Made by a program: the position numbers and the translations under genes. This document shows, one piece after another, positions 32,002 to 44,000 of a DNA stretch of 45,600 nucleotides. Below the pieces are notes generated by a model, which worked only from the letters and a program-made list of their open reading frames with translations, did not search any database and was not told the DNA's origin. The first letter of the stretch is position 1; the number at the start of each line of letters is the position of its first letter. The DNA is from Nymphaea colorata (lineage: Eukaryota; Streptophyta; Magnoliopsida; Nymphaeales; Nymphaeaceae), in assembly GCF_008831285.2 (NCBI RefSeq), contig NW_022204859.1:1-45600 (forward strand), in the 5' to 3' direction.

Positions 32002-33973
32002 ATCGCTGTTTTGACCCTCTCTCTAAACGTATGATTGTATCTCAGGATGTAAAATTCTATGAAAGTCAACATTTCTCTGACTGCTGCATAAAGGGGGAGG
32101 CAAATAATAGAAACTCTGCTGAAAATAGTGTTGATGATACTCCACGTCCGCTGGCTGACATCTTTGCAAGTCAAATGCCTACATGCCAACCAGGGATTGC
32201 CCACTTTCCCAGTAACAATAGCAGCCTTGAAAACACTATTTTGGAGGAAGACGAACCACCTACCAACGTCAAATCTCAACCAGGCGTAAGACGTTCCTCT
32301 AGAGTGACTCGGCCTCCATCCAAGTTAAGTGATTAATATACTTACTTATCCGTTGGAAGTCTTCATTCACTAGACAATTATCTCTCTTTTGAAGTTCTCT
32401 CGCATAATTACAAGTCATACATCTTCGTTATTTATGGTCATCAAGAGCCAAGAAACTTTAATGAAGCTAGTGCAGTCTTATGGTGGAGGGCAGCTATGGA
32501 AGAAGAAATCAAGGTGCTTGAAAAGAACTATACTTGGGATCTTGTTCCTCTACCAGACGAAAAGAAACTGGTAGGTTGTAAATGGATCTACAAAATAAAG
32601 TTCAAGAGCAATGGAGAAGTGGAGCGATATAAGGCTCGCCTCGTTGCAAAGGGCTTCACTGAGACAGAAGGAATCGATTACAATGAAACCTTTGCCCCGG
32701 TAGCAAAAATGAACACAGTGAGAACTCTTCTTGCAGTTGCACCTACAAAAAGGTGGAATCTTCTCTAACTTGATGTAAAAAATGCATTTCTCCATGGTGA
32801 ATTGGAACAAGAGGTCTACATGGAAGTACCGCAAGGAGTTAACTGCCGATCTGAACATGTTTGCAAACTAAGGAAAGCTCTTTATGGATTGAAGCAATCA
32901 CCTCATGCCTGGTTTGCTCGTCTGAAGACAGCACTCATCAATTATAGATTTCAGCAAAGCTCTACCGATTACGCCATGTTCACATTCACCAGAAAATCCA
33001 AGGTAACCATCTTGCTTGTGTATGGGGATGATATCATACTTACTGGAGATGACTTTGAGATCATGCAGGCTATAAAAAAACATTTAAATAGCGAGTTTGA
33101 AATCAAAGATCTTGGACTGTTACAATACTTCCTTGGAATAGAAGCGGCTCACTATGAAAAAGGAGTATTTATATGTGAACGCAAATACACGATTGATCTC
33201 TTGAAAAATACTGGATATCTAGGCACCAAACCCGCAAACACACCCCTTGAGATGAACTGCAAGCTAAGGAAAGAAGATGGTGATATTTTCGAAAACAAAG
33301 AAAGTTTCCAAAAACTAGTTGGAAAACTAATATATTTGACAGTTATGCAGCCTGACATTATGTATGTTGTCAGTGTCATTAGCCAATTCATGCACCAACC
33401 AAGATCCCATCATGTTGAGCCAGCTCACCGGATTTTGAGGTACTTAAAGGGGACATCAGGAAAGGGAATCCTATTGAGACGCGACCAATCTCCTCACATT
33501 ACTGGCTATTGTGATGCAGACTAGGTTGGGGACCCAAACGACAAATGGTCAACATCAGGTAACAGCATGTTTCTTGGAAGAAATTTGATCACTTGGCGAA
33601 GTAAAAAACAAGCCGTAGTAGCCCGATCCAGCGCAGAGGCAGAATACCAAGCCATGGCCATATGTACGTGTGAATTGATTTGGCTTAAGTCCCTCCTTAA
33701 GGATATAGGGGTCGAAACTCACTCCCCAATGGAACTTAAGTGTGACAACATGGCTGCTATTCATATTGGTGCGAATCCCAAATTTCATGAATGAACAAAA
33801 CATATCGAAGTCGATTGTCATTTCGTTCGAGAAAAAATTCAAGATGGCATCATTGCAACTTCTCATGTTAGAAGCGAAAACCAGCTCACCGACATCTTGA
33901 CAAAAAGTCTTGGGAAAGAAAGGCAAAGGATTATTACGGACAAGTTGGCGCAGACTGATGTCTGCCTACCAAC

Positions 33974-33984
33974 TTGAGGGGGAG
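33974..33984 (+). other. Polypurine tract of the copia element
   Basis: TTGAGGGGGAG two bases before the LTR start TGTTAGCAC, as required to prime plus-strand DNA in LTR retrotransposons. Confidence 0.85.
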
Positions 33985-33986
33985 TT

Positions 33987-34390
33987 TGTTAGCACATTTG
34001 GAAGGAAGCTCTGTCACCGTCTCCTCCTTGGAAAGAAATCCTCAGCAGCTAATGTTCATCTCCTTCTTGGAAAGACATCCTCACCAGCTAACGGTTGATC
34101 ATATCTTTGGAAAGAGGAGCAACAGAACGAGAATCTCATCAATATCGTCTTACCAAGCTCGTCTTACCTCTTTAACATGTTGCCTTTTTTCTTAGTAACT
34201 CCCTGATTTCCAGGGATCTTAAACCGTTGGGATATGTAAGGGAAGAAGGGGCTGTAACTCTTTATAAGGAGATCATTCAAAGGAGATCAGTAAGAAAAAA
34301 TAAGAGAGACAAAAAACAGAGGTTTCTCTGTTTTCGTGGATGTAGGCTATTAACGCCAAACCACATTAAATTTGTGCTGTCCCGTTTTTC
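33987..34390 (+). mobile_element. 3' LTR of the copia element, right end unclear
   Basis: Starts TGTTAGCACATTTGG right after the polypurine tract. It contains a CTTTATAAGGAG promoter-like box at about 34260 and a segment, GTGGATGTAGGC...AACCACATTAAATTTGTG, typical of the R/U5 part of copia LTRs. No terminal CA with a target duplication could be fixed; the sequence runs straight into the ARM-repeat pseudogene at about 34390. No 5' LTR is present. Confidence 0.75.
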
Positions 34391-34393
34391 TTC

Positions 34394-35283
<890 letters not shown>

Positions 35284-36879
35284 GGTACTGCTGTTGCAGA
35301 CGGCGACCGTTGCCCCCCTGATGCCTCCCCTAACTTGATCATCACTCCCCTCTCCCTTCCTCTCTCTCTATCTTCTCTGACTTCTTGCCTTGCATCGGTC
35401 CAAAGTCAAAACAACTAGTCCTTTCTGAGACAGAGAAAAGAGAAAGGGAGGACGGGACTGAATGGTCCAAGACTGAGAAGAGTGAGGTTGGTATTTCCTT
35501 CATCTACCTCCCCCACGCCTCCACTGACTCCTCCATCATGGGCTTTTGATTATCGGAACAGCCTTTTTGTTATCTGATCAACATCTAGAGAGAGCAAATA
35601 TTACAAAAGTTTGCTCCTATTCTTAGAGAGAGAGAGAAATATTATTACAAAACTTTTGTCATATAGAGGGAGAAAGAGTTAGAGAGAGAAAGGGACCTAA
35701 GATATCACCACATTAGTAGGTTCAAGAACACAACTCTCAACCACATTAGTAGTTTGAGAGAGAATTTCTAGTTTGATTTATCTTTCCCGAAGTATCTGAG
35801 TGCATGAATATCATATGATGAAGGAATTTCTAGTGGAAACTTTTGGTTATTGATTTATAGCAGAGAAGTTAAAGATGTTAACTCAGACCTTTTTTGGTTT
35901 TGCAACCACGGTAGCTCATTTGATGTTAAAATCCACTTTTTTTTCTAAAGTTGTTTGAAAGAAAGGGCTGGTTGACAGCAGACCAGCAAGGGCAAGAAAC
36001 CCTCCCTTTGTATATAACACACTTACGAACAGTTTACTTCTTAGATGAATCTGATATGGCCATTTAATAAGTGAAAAGTCTTTCATACAAATTATCAATA
36101 TCTTGATTTATAGGATCAGATATGGAATTATTTCAATACAACAGATTTTCATGACAATTTTCTTGGCTCCTGTATTCGATCGAATCATTGATAGAATCTC
36201 CTTCCTCATTTGGATCTACATCCGAGCATTCTTGCTTTATCATATTACAACAGTTGACATCCCTTTCAAATGTGTTCCCAACATTTCCCCGAGCCCAAGT
36301 CGCATTAGTGCTGGCATGGATTCAGGCATAGGTTTGGGTACCTGGGTAGGGAGGACACAACAATTTGAAAAAAAATGATAATTGTGTTATTCAATTTGCT
36401 AGTTTTAAATGTTTAAGATTTGATGTTTTGCTTTTGTTTTGTAGGGGTGTAGCTGGAAGCCCCTCCCTCTTTCCTCCTGCCCCACAGTTTGGGGCTTCTT
36501 TGTGAATTAAGTTCAAAGCAAGGCACCCATCAACTAAGCATCACACACTCACCTTTTGTAGTTCAGGTGAATAGCACTCATGAGAATCGAGTTGACAATC
36601 GGCCCTTTGCTATACTGCTAGTCTGACCTGCTATGCTACCTATAAGAGCCCATTCACTATACATACATACATATATACATACATATATAGTATTTGATTT
36701 GCAATAAGTTGTCATCTTATATATTTTACAGGGAACTTGCCACAATTAGTTTGTTACTTTTAGTGACTATGATTTTTTTCTACCTCAACCATGTTACTTC
36801 TAGTGACTATGATGTCATCTACACAAATCATCAATGAGGATTTTATGGACATATCTAATTGTGACTCATGAACCCCAAG
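35284..36879. other. Spacer with GA tracts, no gene seen
   Basis: GAGAGA-rich at about 35590-35700. The segment at about 36100-36270 ends in GTTGACATCCCTTT and looks like a decayed member of the GAATCTG/GACATCCCTA repeat family. A (CATA)n-like stretch lies at 36660-36690. Nothing coding was recognised. Confidence 0.5.
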
Positions 36880-38460
36880 TGTGATGAGCAAGGACATGCC
36901 TTGTTAGCATTTTTTTGACTTAGACAATGCTTTATTGAGGCGATAAACATGAATGGAACCCATTAATCTTAAAACCATGTTGGTTGCATCATGAACCACC
37001 TTTTACTTTAGTATCTGTTGTGAGAAAATATTGACACCTAATTCATGTAAAGATCTACCCATCGAGATAGGCATGGTTGAGATCAATGGTTTTGTAGTTT
37101 GGTTAACAATAGGACTATAAGTTTCATATTAGTATGTCCCTTCTTATGGATTATACCTTCTGCAAAGTGGCGAGACTTATACTAAGCAATTGAGCCATTA
37201 GAGTTCATCCCTATTAATCTAAATATCCATCCACATCTAACATTATTATGTGAGCTGTTGGCTGGGACGAGCCCACAATTGATTTGTATAAAAAGACTCC
37301 AACTCTTCTTCCGTAGCTTGAGCGCTTTTAGGATTGCATTTTGCTTTAAGATGAACTCTGAGTTCAACTTAACTTGTATTGACTTCGCTAAGGAGACACA
37401 AAGGAAGACTATATTTGGATGTAAAATAAGCATTTAATGCTCTTGTTTCATCCATAGATTGGTTAATCATATGGTGAGTTCAAATTAATTAGTTCTATTA
37501 TTGTACGTCTTTCACTAGATGGGTCTAAACTCCAGTTCCACTTCATGATTTCCTTTCCCTTCTTCTTCTCTTGGTTGGTTGATGGGACATGAGGCTTCAT
37601 GTACAAATAGGTGATTCATGATATATTCTTGACCAAGCTATGGGTTGATGAAGATAGACAAAGTTTCATTTTGGGCAAGATATATTTTGAATGTCTCTTG
37701 AATTGCATTGGAAATGGGGCCTGGATTATTTGGTTTAGTTTAAATTACAGTTAGTTTTTTAATTAATTAATAGCATTTAAAAACTGCGAACCGTTTGCTT
37801 CATAGAAAACAGTATGTTGAGAAATGCATGTATTGCAAGAGTGAGGAGCCATAACATATATATCCTTTATAAAGTTCATATTCAATATAAAACCACATGC
37901 TTTGACTTTAAATCTAATAATTCTCAAATTGAAAAAAATGAAGGTCACAAGTGCAGGCAAAATTTTCATAAAGGCTTTCTTGTTTGAACTGTTTATGCGC
38001 AAACATTGAAGCACTTTGCTTGTATAAATTTTTCTCGTTGGTGCCTTAGACTAAAACTTTTAGTTTCTAATGATCCTAAACCATAAATTTGTTAGGACAA
38101 AAGTCAAAAAAATGGTGATTATCATGTGTAAGTTTGGCAACATAAACAACATATTTTTCTTAGTGCACATTAACATGTAAAGCATCTTTGAGATCAAATT
38201 TTTGAATATGAAGGGAAAACAATGTGAGCTTACCAAACAGTGTGAGATCAACTTTACATTCATTTTTGTTGGTGATAGCATTGCCAATATCTGCTGCCAT
38301 GTGATGTGTTGCCCTAGAATCTAGATACCATATATCATCTTGAAGCAAGCTCGATTCCGGCCATGTAGCAAAAGCTTGGGTATGTCTTAGCATTGCCCTG
38401 CCGTATGGTTTTTCCATCAAATTGGTGGGCAGTCGGATTATTCCTATAAAACTTTGCATT
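36880..38460 (-). pseudogene. Old Ty1/copia element, minus strand, integrase deleted
   Basis: Read from 38460 down: protease with WYLDSRATHHMA (about 38310-38330), where the catalytic motif DSGAT has become DSRAT. Next come the segment LKDALHVNVH and a frameshifted HDNHHFFDF, as in the region before copia integrase. After about 300 bp of unclear sequence the RT start follows: RCGWIFRLIGMNSNGSIA, a stop where arginine is expected, YKSRHFAEG, and later VYRLNKALS. The integrase core is missing between about 37760 and 37440. Stops and frameshifts are frequent, so this copy is much older than the one at 31357-33985. No LTR was recognised. Confidence 0.75.
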
Positions 38461-38695
38461 CTGGCTGCATATTAATATGAGAAAGTATCAAGAGAGGTTT
38501 AAAAAATGAAGTACATGATTGAATATTTCTCTTCCCTTAGACACTAGTATGAAAAAACTACCAAGACAAGTTTTGAAAACTGAATACATGATTGAATCTT
38601 ACATGCTAGTATGACAATGTAGCAAGAGAAGTTTCGAAGACGAAGTACATGACTGAATGTGTCTCTTCCCTGGCCACTATGTTGTCGTTTTGACC
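38461..38695. other. Short imperfect direct repeats
   Basis: The phrase GAAGTACATGATTGAAT / GAATACATGATTGAAT / GAAGTACATGACTGAAT recurs at about 38509, 38582 and 38642, together with AGTATGA.AA.GTA.CAAGA. A decayed tandem repeat with a unit of about 60-75 bp. Confidence 0.6.
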
Positions 38696-38871
38696 CTCTT
38701 TGGCAGTGGCTTAGTCACATGTGGGCTAAGCTGCTCAGACCAGCTCTTTAAAATTTCTTTATTTTTTACATTAGCAAATTTAATATTTTTTTTTATAACC
38801 CCTAAAGATATAAATGTTTTTAAAGAAGGGTCCCTCCAGCTAATTTTTTTGACTCCACCACTGCTCTTTGA
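38696..38871. mobile_element. hAT-like miniature element (160 bp)
   Basis: The element spans 38704-38863, from CAGTGGCTTAGTCAC to TTTGACTCCACCACTG (inverted: CAGTGGTGGAGTCA). The flanks CTCTTTGG (38696-38703) and CTCTTTGA (38864-38871) match at 7 of 8. Same terminal family as 8577-8730 and 40545-40723. Confidence 0.85.
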
Positions 38872-39559
38872 ATGACAAACACAATGGCATTACTTTTATT
38901 TAATGATATGGACAAGGCTGTATCCATTCCAATTAAATAGCTTCTTCATCTCATTTAAATAATAGGTGCTGAAAGAAATGAGGCATGACAGTGTAGAACT
39001 TCCAAATGAACAAATTTGCTGATTGGTAGAAATGATACATCTCATATAAGCAATAAAGAAGGCAATAGGCCGATCTACCTCTCGAGATCTTGTGAGTTTC
39101 AATCCATTGACACGTCCAAGACATGATATTTGATGAATGATGCTGAATGAATGAGATGCATGAATGACTTATGTTGATGTTTGTGGAATCACTCGCATCA
39201 AAACTATTCAGTTACGTGGTCTACTTTGCCTAGTATATTGTTCGTCAAGTATTGCTTCAAACTTAAATTACTGTTATCTTGTAATATATTGTAGTCAACT
39301 ATTTGGAATTGACATGCCATAGCATAGCTACTTGGCTTGAGGGGGGCGCTGACAGTACATTCTTAGTTCCATCCTTATGGGTGCTACTTCTCTAGACTTT
39401 GGAAACAAAGGAACTGAAATGTGCGTCAAAGAAGGTTGAATGATCTCATCATTTCCTAGATTTGAAACATAGATCATCTGCCAATACCTGTGGCCACTTC
39501 AGTTAGAATCAAGTAGTAGTATCACGCGCATATCATGGTGCGTCTTTGACTCCCATTTC
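38872..39559. other. Spacer, no gene seen
   Basis: AT-rich; no coding signature. Confidence 0.5.
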
Positions 39560-39584
39560 CAGTGGCGGAGATAGGCATTTCTGG
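39560..39584. mobile_element. Orphan hAT-like terminal repeat
   Basis: CAGTGGCGGAGATAGGCATT is a good match to the left ends of the CAGTGGYRGAG family, but no right end follows. Within about 10 bp a different repeat begins (AAGGATGTCAATAT), so the element was truncated or interrupted. Confidence 0.55.
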
Positions 39585-39588
39585 TTAA

Positions 39589-40042
39589 CTAAGGATGTCA
39601 ATATATTTGATTTGAATCAGATATCGAACCAAACCATTCTGAAAAACCAGTTATAGAAAAAAAATATAATGTCCAATGGAAAAATCAGATCAGCTTTGGA
39701 TTTAAGAAATGACATTCTATTGGATTTGGATTCAGATATATGTAAATATTTGATCAGATTCAAATTCAGATCAGATTTAGTTTTAAACAAATATCATACA
39801 TCTAATACTCTTATATATTGAAACTCAGCTAGATTTGGTTCAAAATTTAGATTAAGAAGTGAATGCAAAGTTGGATTCAGATCATATTCAGATTGCAAAA
39901 TTGGATTTCAGACTTAGATATGAACTTTATTCATTCATGTTCAAATCAGAATTCAAATATGAACACGTGAGTATTTGAAAAAGCAGCTACATATGGTTAA
40001 GAGTATATTTTATTTGAATCTGATCCATTGACATCCCTATGG
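39589..40042. repeat. GATTCAGAT-type element with inverted GGATGTCAAT ends
   Basis: Begins AAGGATGTCAATAT and ends ATCCATTGACATCCCTA (inverted TAGGGATGTCAATGGAT). Between lie degenerate GGATTCAGAT/AAATTCAGATCAG motifs. The inverted ends make this a likely non-autonomous DNA transposon, but I could not see a convincing target duplication, so the superfamily is open. Confidence 0.65.
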
Positions 40043-40049
40043 CTGATGG

Positions 40050-40335
40050 CATATGACAAGCAAACCTATGTGCAGCTCCTATGGCAAGATCCACAATCCA
40101 AGTCCACTCCTCATTGAAAAGCTGTTGACCCTGCCGGCAGCTGCTCATACAAGCCCACATCTGGCTTATTCGCCGCTCTTTTTGGCCATTGATATGCTTA
40201 AGAAAGAGTCTATCAGCACCTCTTTGCGATGCTAAGCTTGCCTGTTGCATTCCTTCCAATTGCAAATCCCATGCTAATTCATTTCTCAGGGGCTGCATCT
40301 TTGTCTTCTGATCTTTGAGTTGAGTTGGACAATTT
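40050..40335 (-). other. Exon-like open frame, unrecognised
   Basis: The minus strand is open through QLKDQKTKMQPLRNELAWDL and on to EEWTWIVDLAIGAAHRFACH, ending near 40050 where repeat sequence begins. The mix of residues (W, C, H, charged helices) and the lack of low complexity look like a real protein segment of about 95 residues. I do not recognise the family. It lies exactly between two GGATGTCA-type elements (39589-40042 and 40348-40395), so it may be a gene fragment captured or stranded there, or an exon of a lost gene. Confidence 0.35.
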
Positions 40336-40347
40336 ATGTGGAAATAG

Positions 40348-40395
40348 TAGGGATGTCAGCAGATCACATTCGAATCGGATATGCTGACATCTCTA
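40348..40395. repeat. 48-bp inverted repeat: minimal GGATGTCA element
   Basis: TAGGGATGTCAGCA and TGCTGACATCTCTA are inverted matches (one mismatch) around a 20-nt centre. The ends match the GACATCCCTA family ends elsewhere, so this looks like an internally deleted member. The flanks GAAATAG and GATATAG are similar but not clearly a target duplication. Confidence 0.7.
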
Positions 40396-40544
40396 GATAT
40401 AGGGTAATTAGCAGCTCAGGTTTCCTATGGAAGATGGTGGGTGTTAGGCTCTGGACTTGTATTAACAAAAAAATGATATTTACAGCAGCCAAAAATGGGG
40501 ATGCATAGCGTGTTGACCATAGTGAAAACTTAGCTGCTGTGACC

Positions 40545-40723
40545 CAGTGGCAGAGCTACATTATTGCTAGTGTGGGCAATTGCCAACACCAACCCAAAAA
40601 AAAAAAAACTATTTAGATACAAAAACTTCATTAATTTTCAGTTTTTTACATATCAATGCCCCTTAAGGTTTGAATCTTACACTTGAAGTGCCCCTCAACC
40701 AGAAATTTCTGGCTCTACCACTG
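40545..40723. mobile_element. hAT-like miniature element (179 bp)
   Basis: Begins CAGTGGCAGAGCTACA and ends TTCTGGCTCTACCACTG, giving inverted ends CAGTGG(C/T)AGAGC. Flanking sequences GCTGTGAC (one base off the left end) and GCTGCAAC (right) resemble an aged 8-bp duplication. The interior shares TGCCCCTTAA and GGTTTGAA-like phrases with 8577-8730. Confidence 0.7.
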
Positions 40724-41078
40724 GCTGCAACCATAAAGACATGTAATGAGATTTTAGGAAATGAAGAGTGGACATGTACCCCTTGTCTCATGTGGGGCTT
40801 CCCATAGCTTTAACTTGCTAAATTCATCAAACAAAATAAGAAAAATGGTCAAAACGTTTTGTGTTTCCCCTGTTTGGGAGAGCAGAATGAGTATTAGAAG
40901 TCATTTTTTACAATAAAGTCCCCATAGAGTCCAAGTCTGCTTTTGGCGCCTTCGAAAAGGTGCCCACATTAAGCATCAATTTTCATATCAGTGCCTTCCT
41001 TTTGCAGCACAGGCAGTTGACACAATGGGGATTCAAAACGGAAACTAGTAGTTTACCCACCCCCACCCGCCTAATGCA
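40724..41078. other. Spacer, no gene seen
   Basis: No coding or repeat structure was recognised between the miniature element and the 3' end of the resistance pseudogene. Confidence 0.5.
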
Positions 41079-44000
41079 CTAACCCCCTTGGGGATGCAGT
41101 TCCCCTTTGTTGAGGTACAATGTCTCCAGTTGGGAGAGACCCCACAAGCACTGGGGCACCCTTCCCAATTTGACCTCATCAACATTCGTGTCACTCAAAG
41201 ACAGAGACTTGAGGGAGGGTAGAAATGTTGATACCTCCAATGGCAATGGTGATGGAAGTAGTACTGCTGAGTCTGGATCCAACCTTAACTCAATGAGGTG
41301 AGGCAGTTGCTCAAGGAATTTTCATCCCAATCTTGCACTTAGGCAACAACACACTGACAGACTTTGGAGGTGAGTCACTTGACCATCATGCCGCGCCAGC
41401 TCCAATAGAGCATCAAGCAAGCCTTCTGTCTGCATCCCATGACAATTCATAAAATTTGCCTCTCTTAACCTTGGCATAGAAGTCAATGTTGTTTCCCCTA
41501 ATCCATCTGCTGGCCACCCTTCCCAGTTGAGCAAACCTTCCACCATCAACTCCTCAAGTAAAGGAACGTTAACAAGAGCCTTCAAGCTATTAGGTCCATA
41601 CACTTTCTATGACTTGAGAGGAGGCATGTCAGGACGTAATTACTCTAGGCTGTCACAAAATTCTACCTCCAACGACTCCAAGGCAGGCATGTCAGCTAGA
41701 GTCTTCAGCCCGTCACATCTCCGCACCATCAATGACTTCAGAGCAGGCATGTCATGTAAATGCTCTATACAATCACAATAACTCACCTCCAATGACTCCA
41801 AGGCAGGCATGTTAACAAGAGCCTTTAAGCCTTCACATGCCCACACCATCAACGACTTGAGAGCAGGCTTGTGATCAGGCAATTGCTCTAGGCTGTCACA
41901 AAGTGCCACGTCCAACCACTTGAGAGCAGGCATGTGATGAGGTAATTGCTCTAGGCTGCAGCATTCCTCTACCTTCAATGACGCAAAGGCAGGCGTGCTA
42001 GCTATTTCACATAGTGCTGGGCAATTGATGACATTTGGTACTTTCAACGAGGTAATGCTTATCAGTTTTTTCCCATAAATGGCATCCTTCCAGCTTTAGT
42101 GAATGTAGATTGGTATACTCAGTATTCAAATGTCAAACTGGCATCTTTCCTTTATAATCACCTATCTCCAAGCACTCCAGCCCAAGTGGAGGTTCCAATG
42201 CCTCCAGTGCACTAGTCTGTTCAGAAGCACCACTCTGTTCGTCATTACTCTGTTCAGAAGTACCACTCTGTTCTGAAACACCTCCAGTAATTCCAAAGTA
42301 GAATTCCAAACTAATTATGCCATACTTCTCCTTAAGCAATTGTGCATTTCTTGCACAATCAATTGCTTTTCTTGTCCCCTCGAACCTTTGTATTGACAAT
42401 TCCCCCTGTAGTTTGTTCAAGTCTTTTAGTTCCCTAATATTGCATCCCTTTGTGTCCCCTTCATCATCGCATACCACAAATCTATGCAAGGTTCGAAAAT
42501 TGGTAAGCTTCCCCAAGCCTTCTGCTATAAATTTTAATTCCCATGTCCACTTCAGCCCAAGAGACCTCAAGTTGCAGAGTTCACCCATTTCCTTGGGCAA
42601 CTCTTCAATTTTACTATAATTGAATCCAATGTTTGCAAGTTACAGAGTCTGCAGATTGAACTGGGCAACCGTCTCATTTAGAATTGTTTAGATCGAGATA
42701 TTTTACAAGTGAAAGGTATTCAATGGACTTGTGTGCCTCTGCATCGTGTACACCAAGTAATGACAGATGGCAGGTGTGCTCAGTAGTAGAGGCATGGCCA
42801 TATTTCCTTCCACCTATATATAAGGCAAGGTCATGCAAAATGTCATGCAATTTGATGCTCTTCAAATCAATTTCTTCAATCAAACACCGCCTTATCAAAT
42901 CTTCAATGTATTGGTTTGTTGTGGCTTTAACATCTATGCCAGCCTCAATCAATCCATGTGCCACCCATTGCATGATCAATGTCTCCCTTTCAATCACATA
43001 ATCCTTTGGATAAATGGAGCAATACACAAAACAACTCTTCAAATAATATGGCAAGTCATCGTAGCTCAGCATGAGACCAGAAAGAATATCACCACCCATT
43101 TCAGTGGACGATGATGAGGCTGCAGGAGTCTTCCATTCCCATATCTTACTGCCCACGACGGACTTCCAGTCCTCCCTACTCATTTTCTTGGTGCAGATCA
43201 TGGACCCCACCATCTTAATCACAAGTGGAAACCCACCACACTTTTTACTATTCCCTCTCCAACAAATTTGATCTTATGCATCACCGAATCTTCTTCTGTT
43301 TGGCCTTCTCTTAAAACCTCCTTCAGAAACAAGTACCAACTTTGGTGGAAATTAAATTCTTGTAATTCATGCATATAAAAAGCACCCATCCCCTCCGACA
43401 CATATTTCTTTCTACTGGCAATCAAAATTTTTGTCCCCATTGCACCCACCATCAATGTTCCCCCTATCTCTTTCTCCCACCATTTTACTTCCCATACATC
43501 ATCTAGGACCAACAAAATTTTTTACTTTGAGAGCTCGTTCAGTAATTGTTTGCATAAGTCAGTCAAGGAACAATCAGTGATTTCTCCAGAACTCTTGCAC
43601 ACTTCCCTTAGTATCTGCCGCACCAAATCCTTATGGTTTGGCCTTTCCAAAACACAAACCCACCACCTGCGTTCCCCGAACTGTTGTTCAATTTCATTAA
43701 ATACCATGTTTGCTAGAGTCGTTTTACCGATCCCTCCCTTTCCAACAATGGAGATAATAGAAGCACCATCCTTCTCAGTCTCACCACAAAAGTCATTCAA
43801 TGGGAGCATTTCTACTAACACCTTTTTATCATTCTCCCTGCCTGTGGGCAGTTAGTTGTACACCTATGTGATGGGTTGCCTCTTTGCGGTTTACATGTTC
43901 ACCATGAACAGGGTCCTTACCACCCCCTTTTGGAGTTGTTTTGAGCCTATCCACCATGTCCCAATCTTTCTTTATTTTATCAAGCCTTTCATTGATTTTC

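Larger units (their letters stand above)
31357..33985 (+). mobile_element. 5'-truncated Ty1/copia retrotransposon, internal region (pseudogene)
   Basis: The order integrase, reverse transcriptase, RNase H identifies Ty1/copia. Integrase begins abruptly at FDLIHSDVWGPAPE (31358) and includes GTPQQNGIAERKNR (about 31624). RT has [64 protein letters not shown] and YGDDIILTGDD at about 33021 (most copia elements have YVDD). RNase H ends with TKHIEVDCHFVREKI and LTDILTKSL. gag, protease and the start of integrase are missing. Stops: TAA 32766-32768, TAG 33522-33524, TGA 33792-33794, others in integrase, plus a frameshift near 31555 and a 51-bp duplication. The element cannot move by itself. Confidence 0.95.

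Noticed and set aside
40340-40403. 8-bp target duplication around the 48-bp foldback
   Set aside because: The flanks GAAATAG/GATATAG are similar but too short and AT-rich to be convincing.
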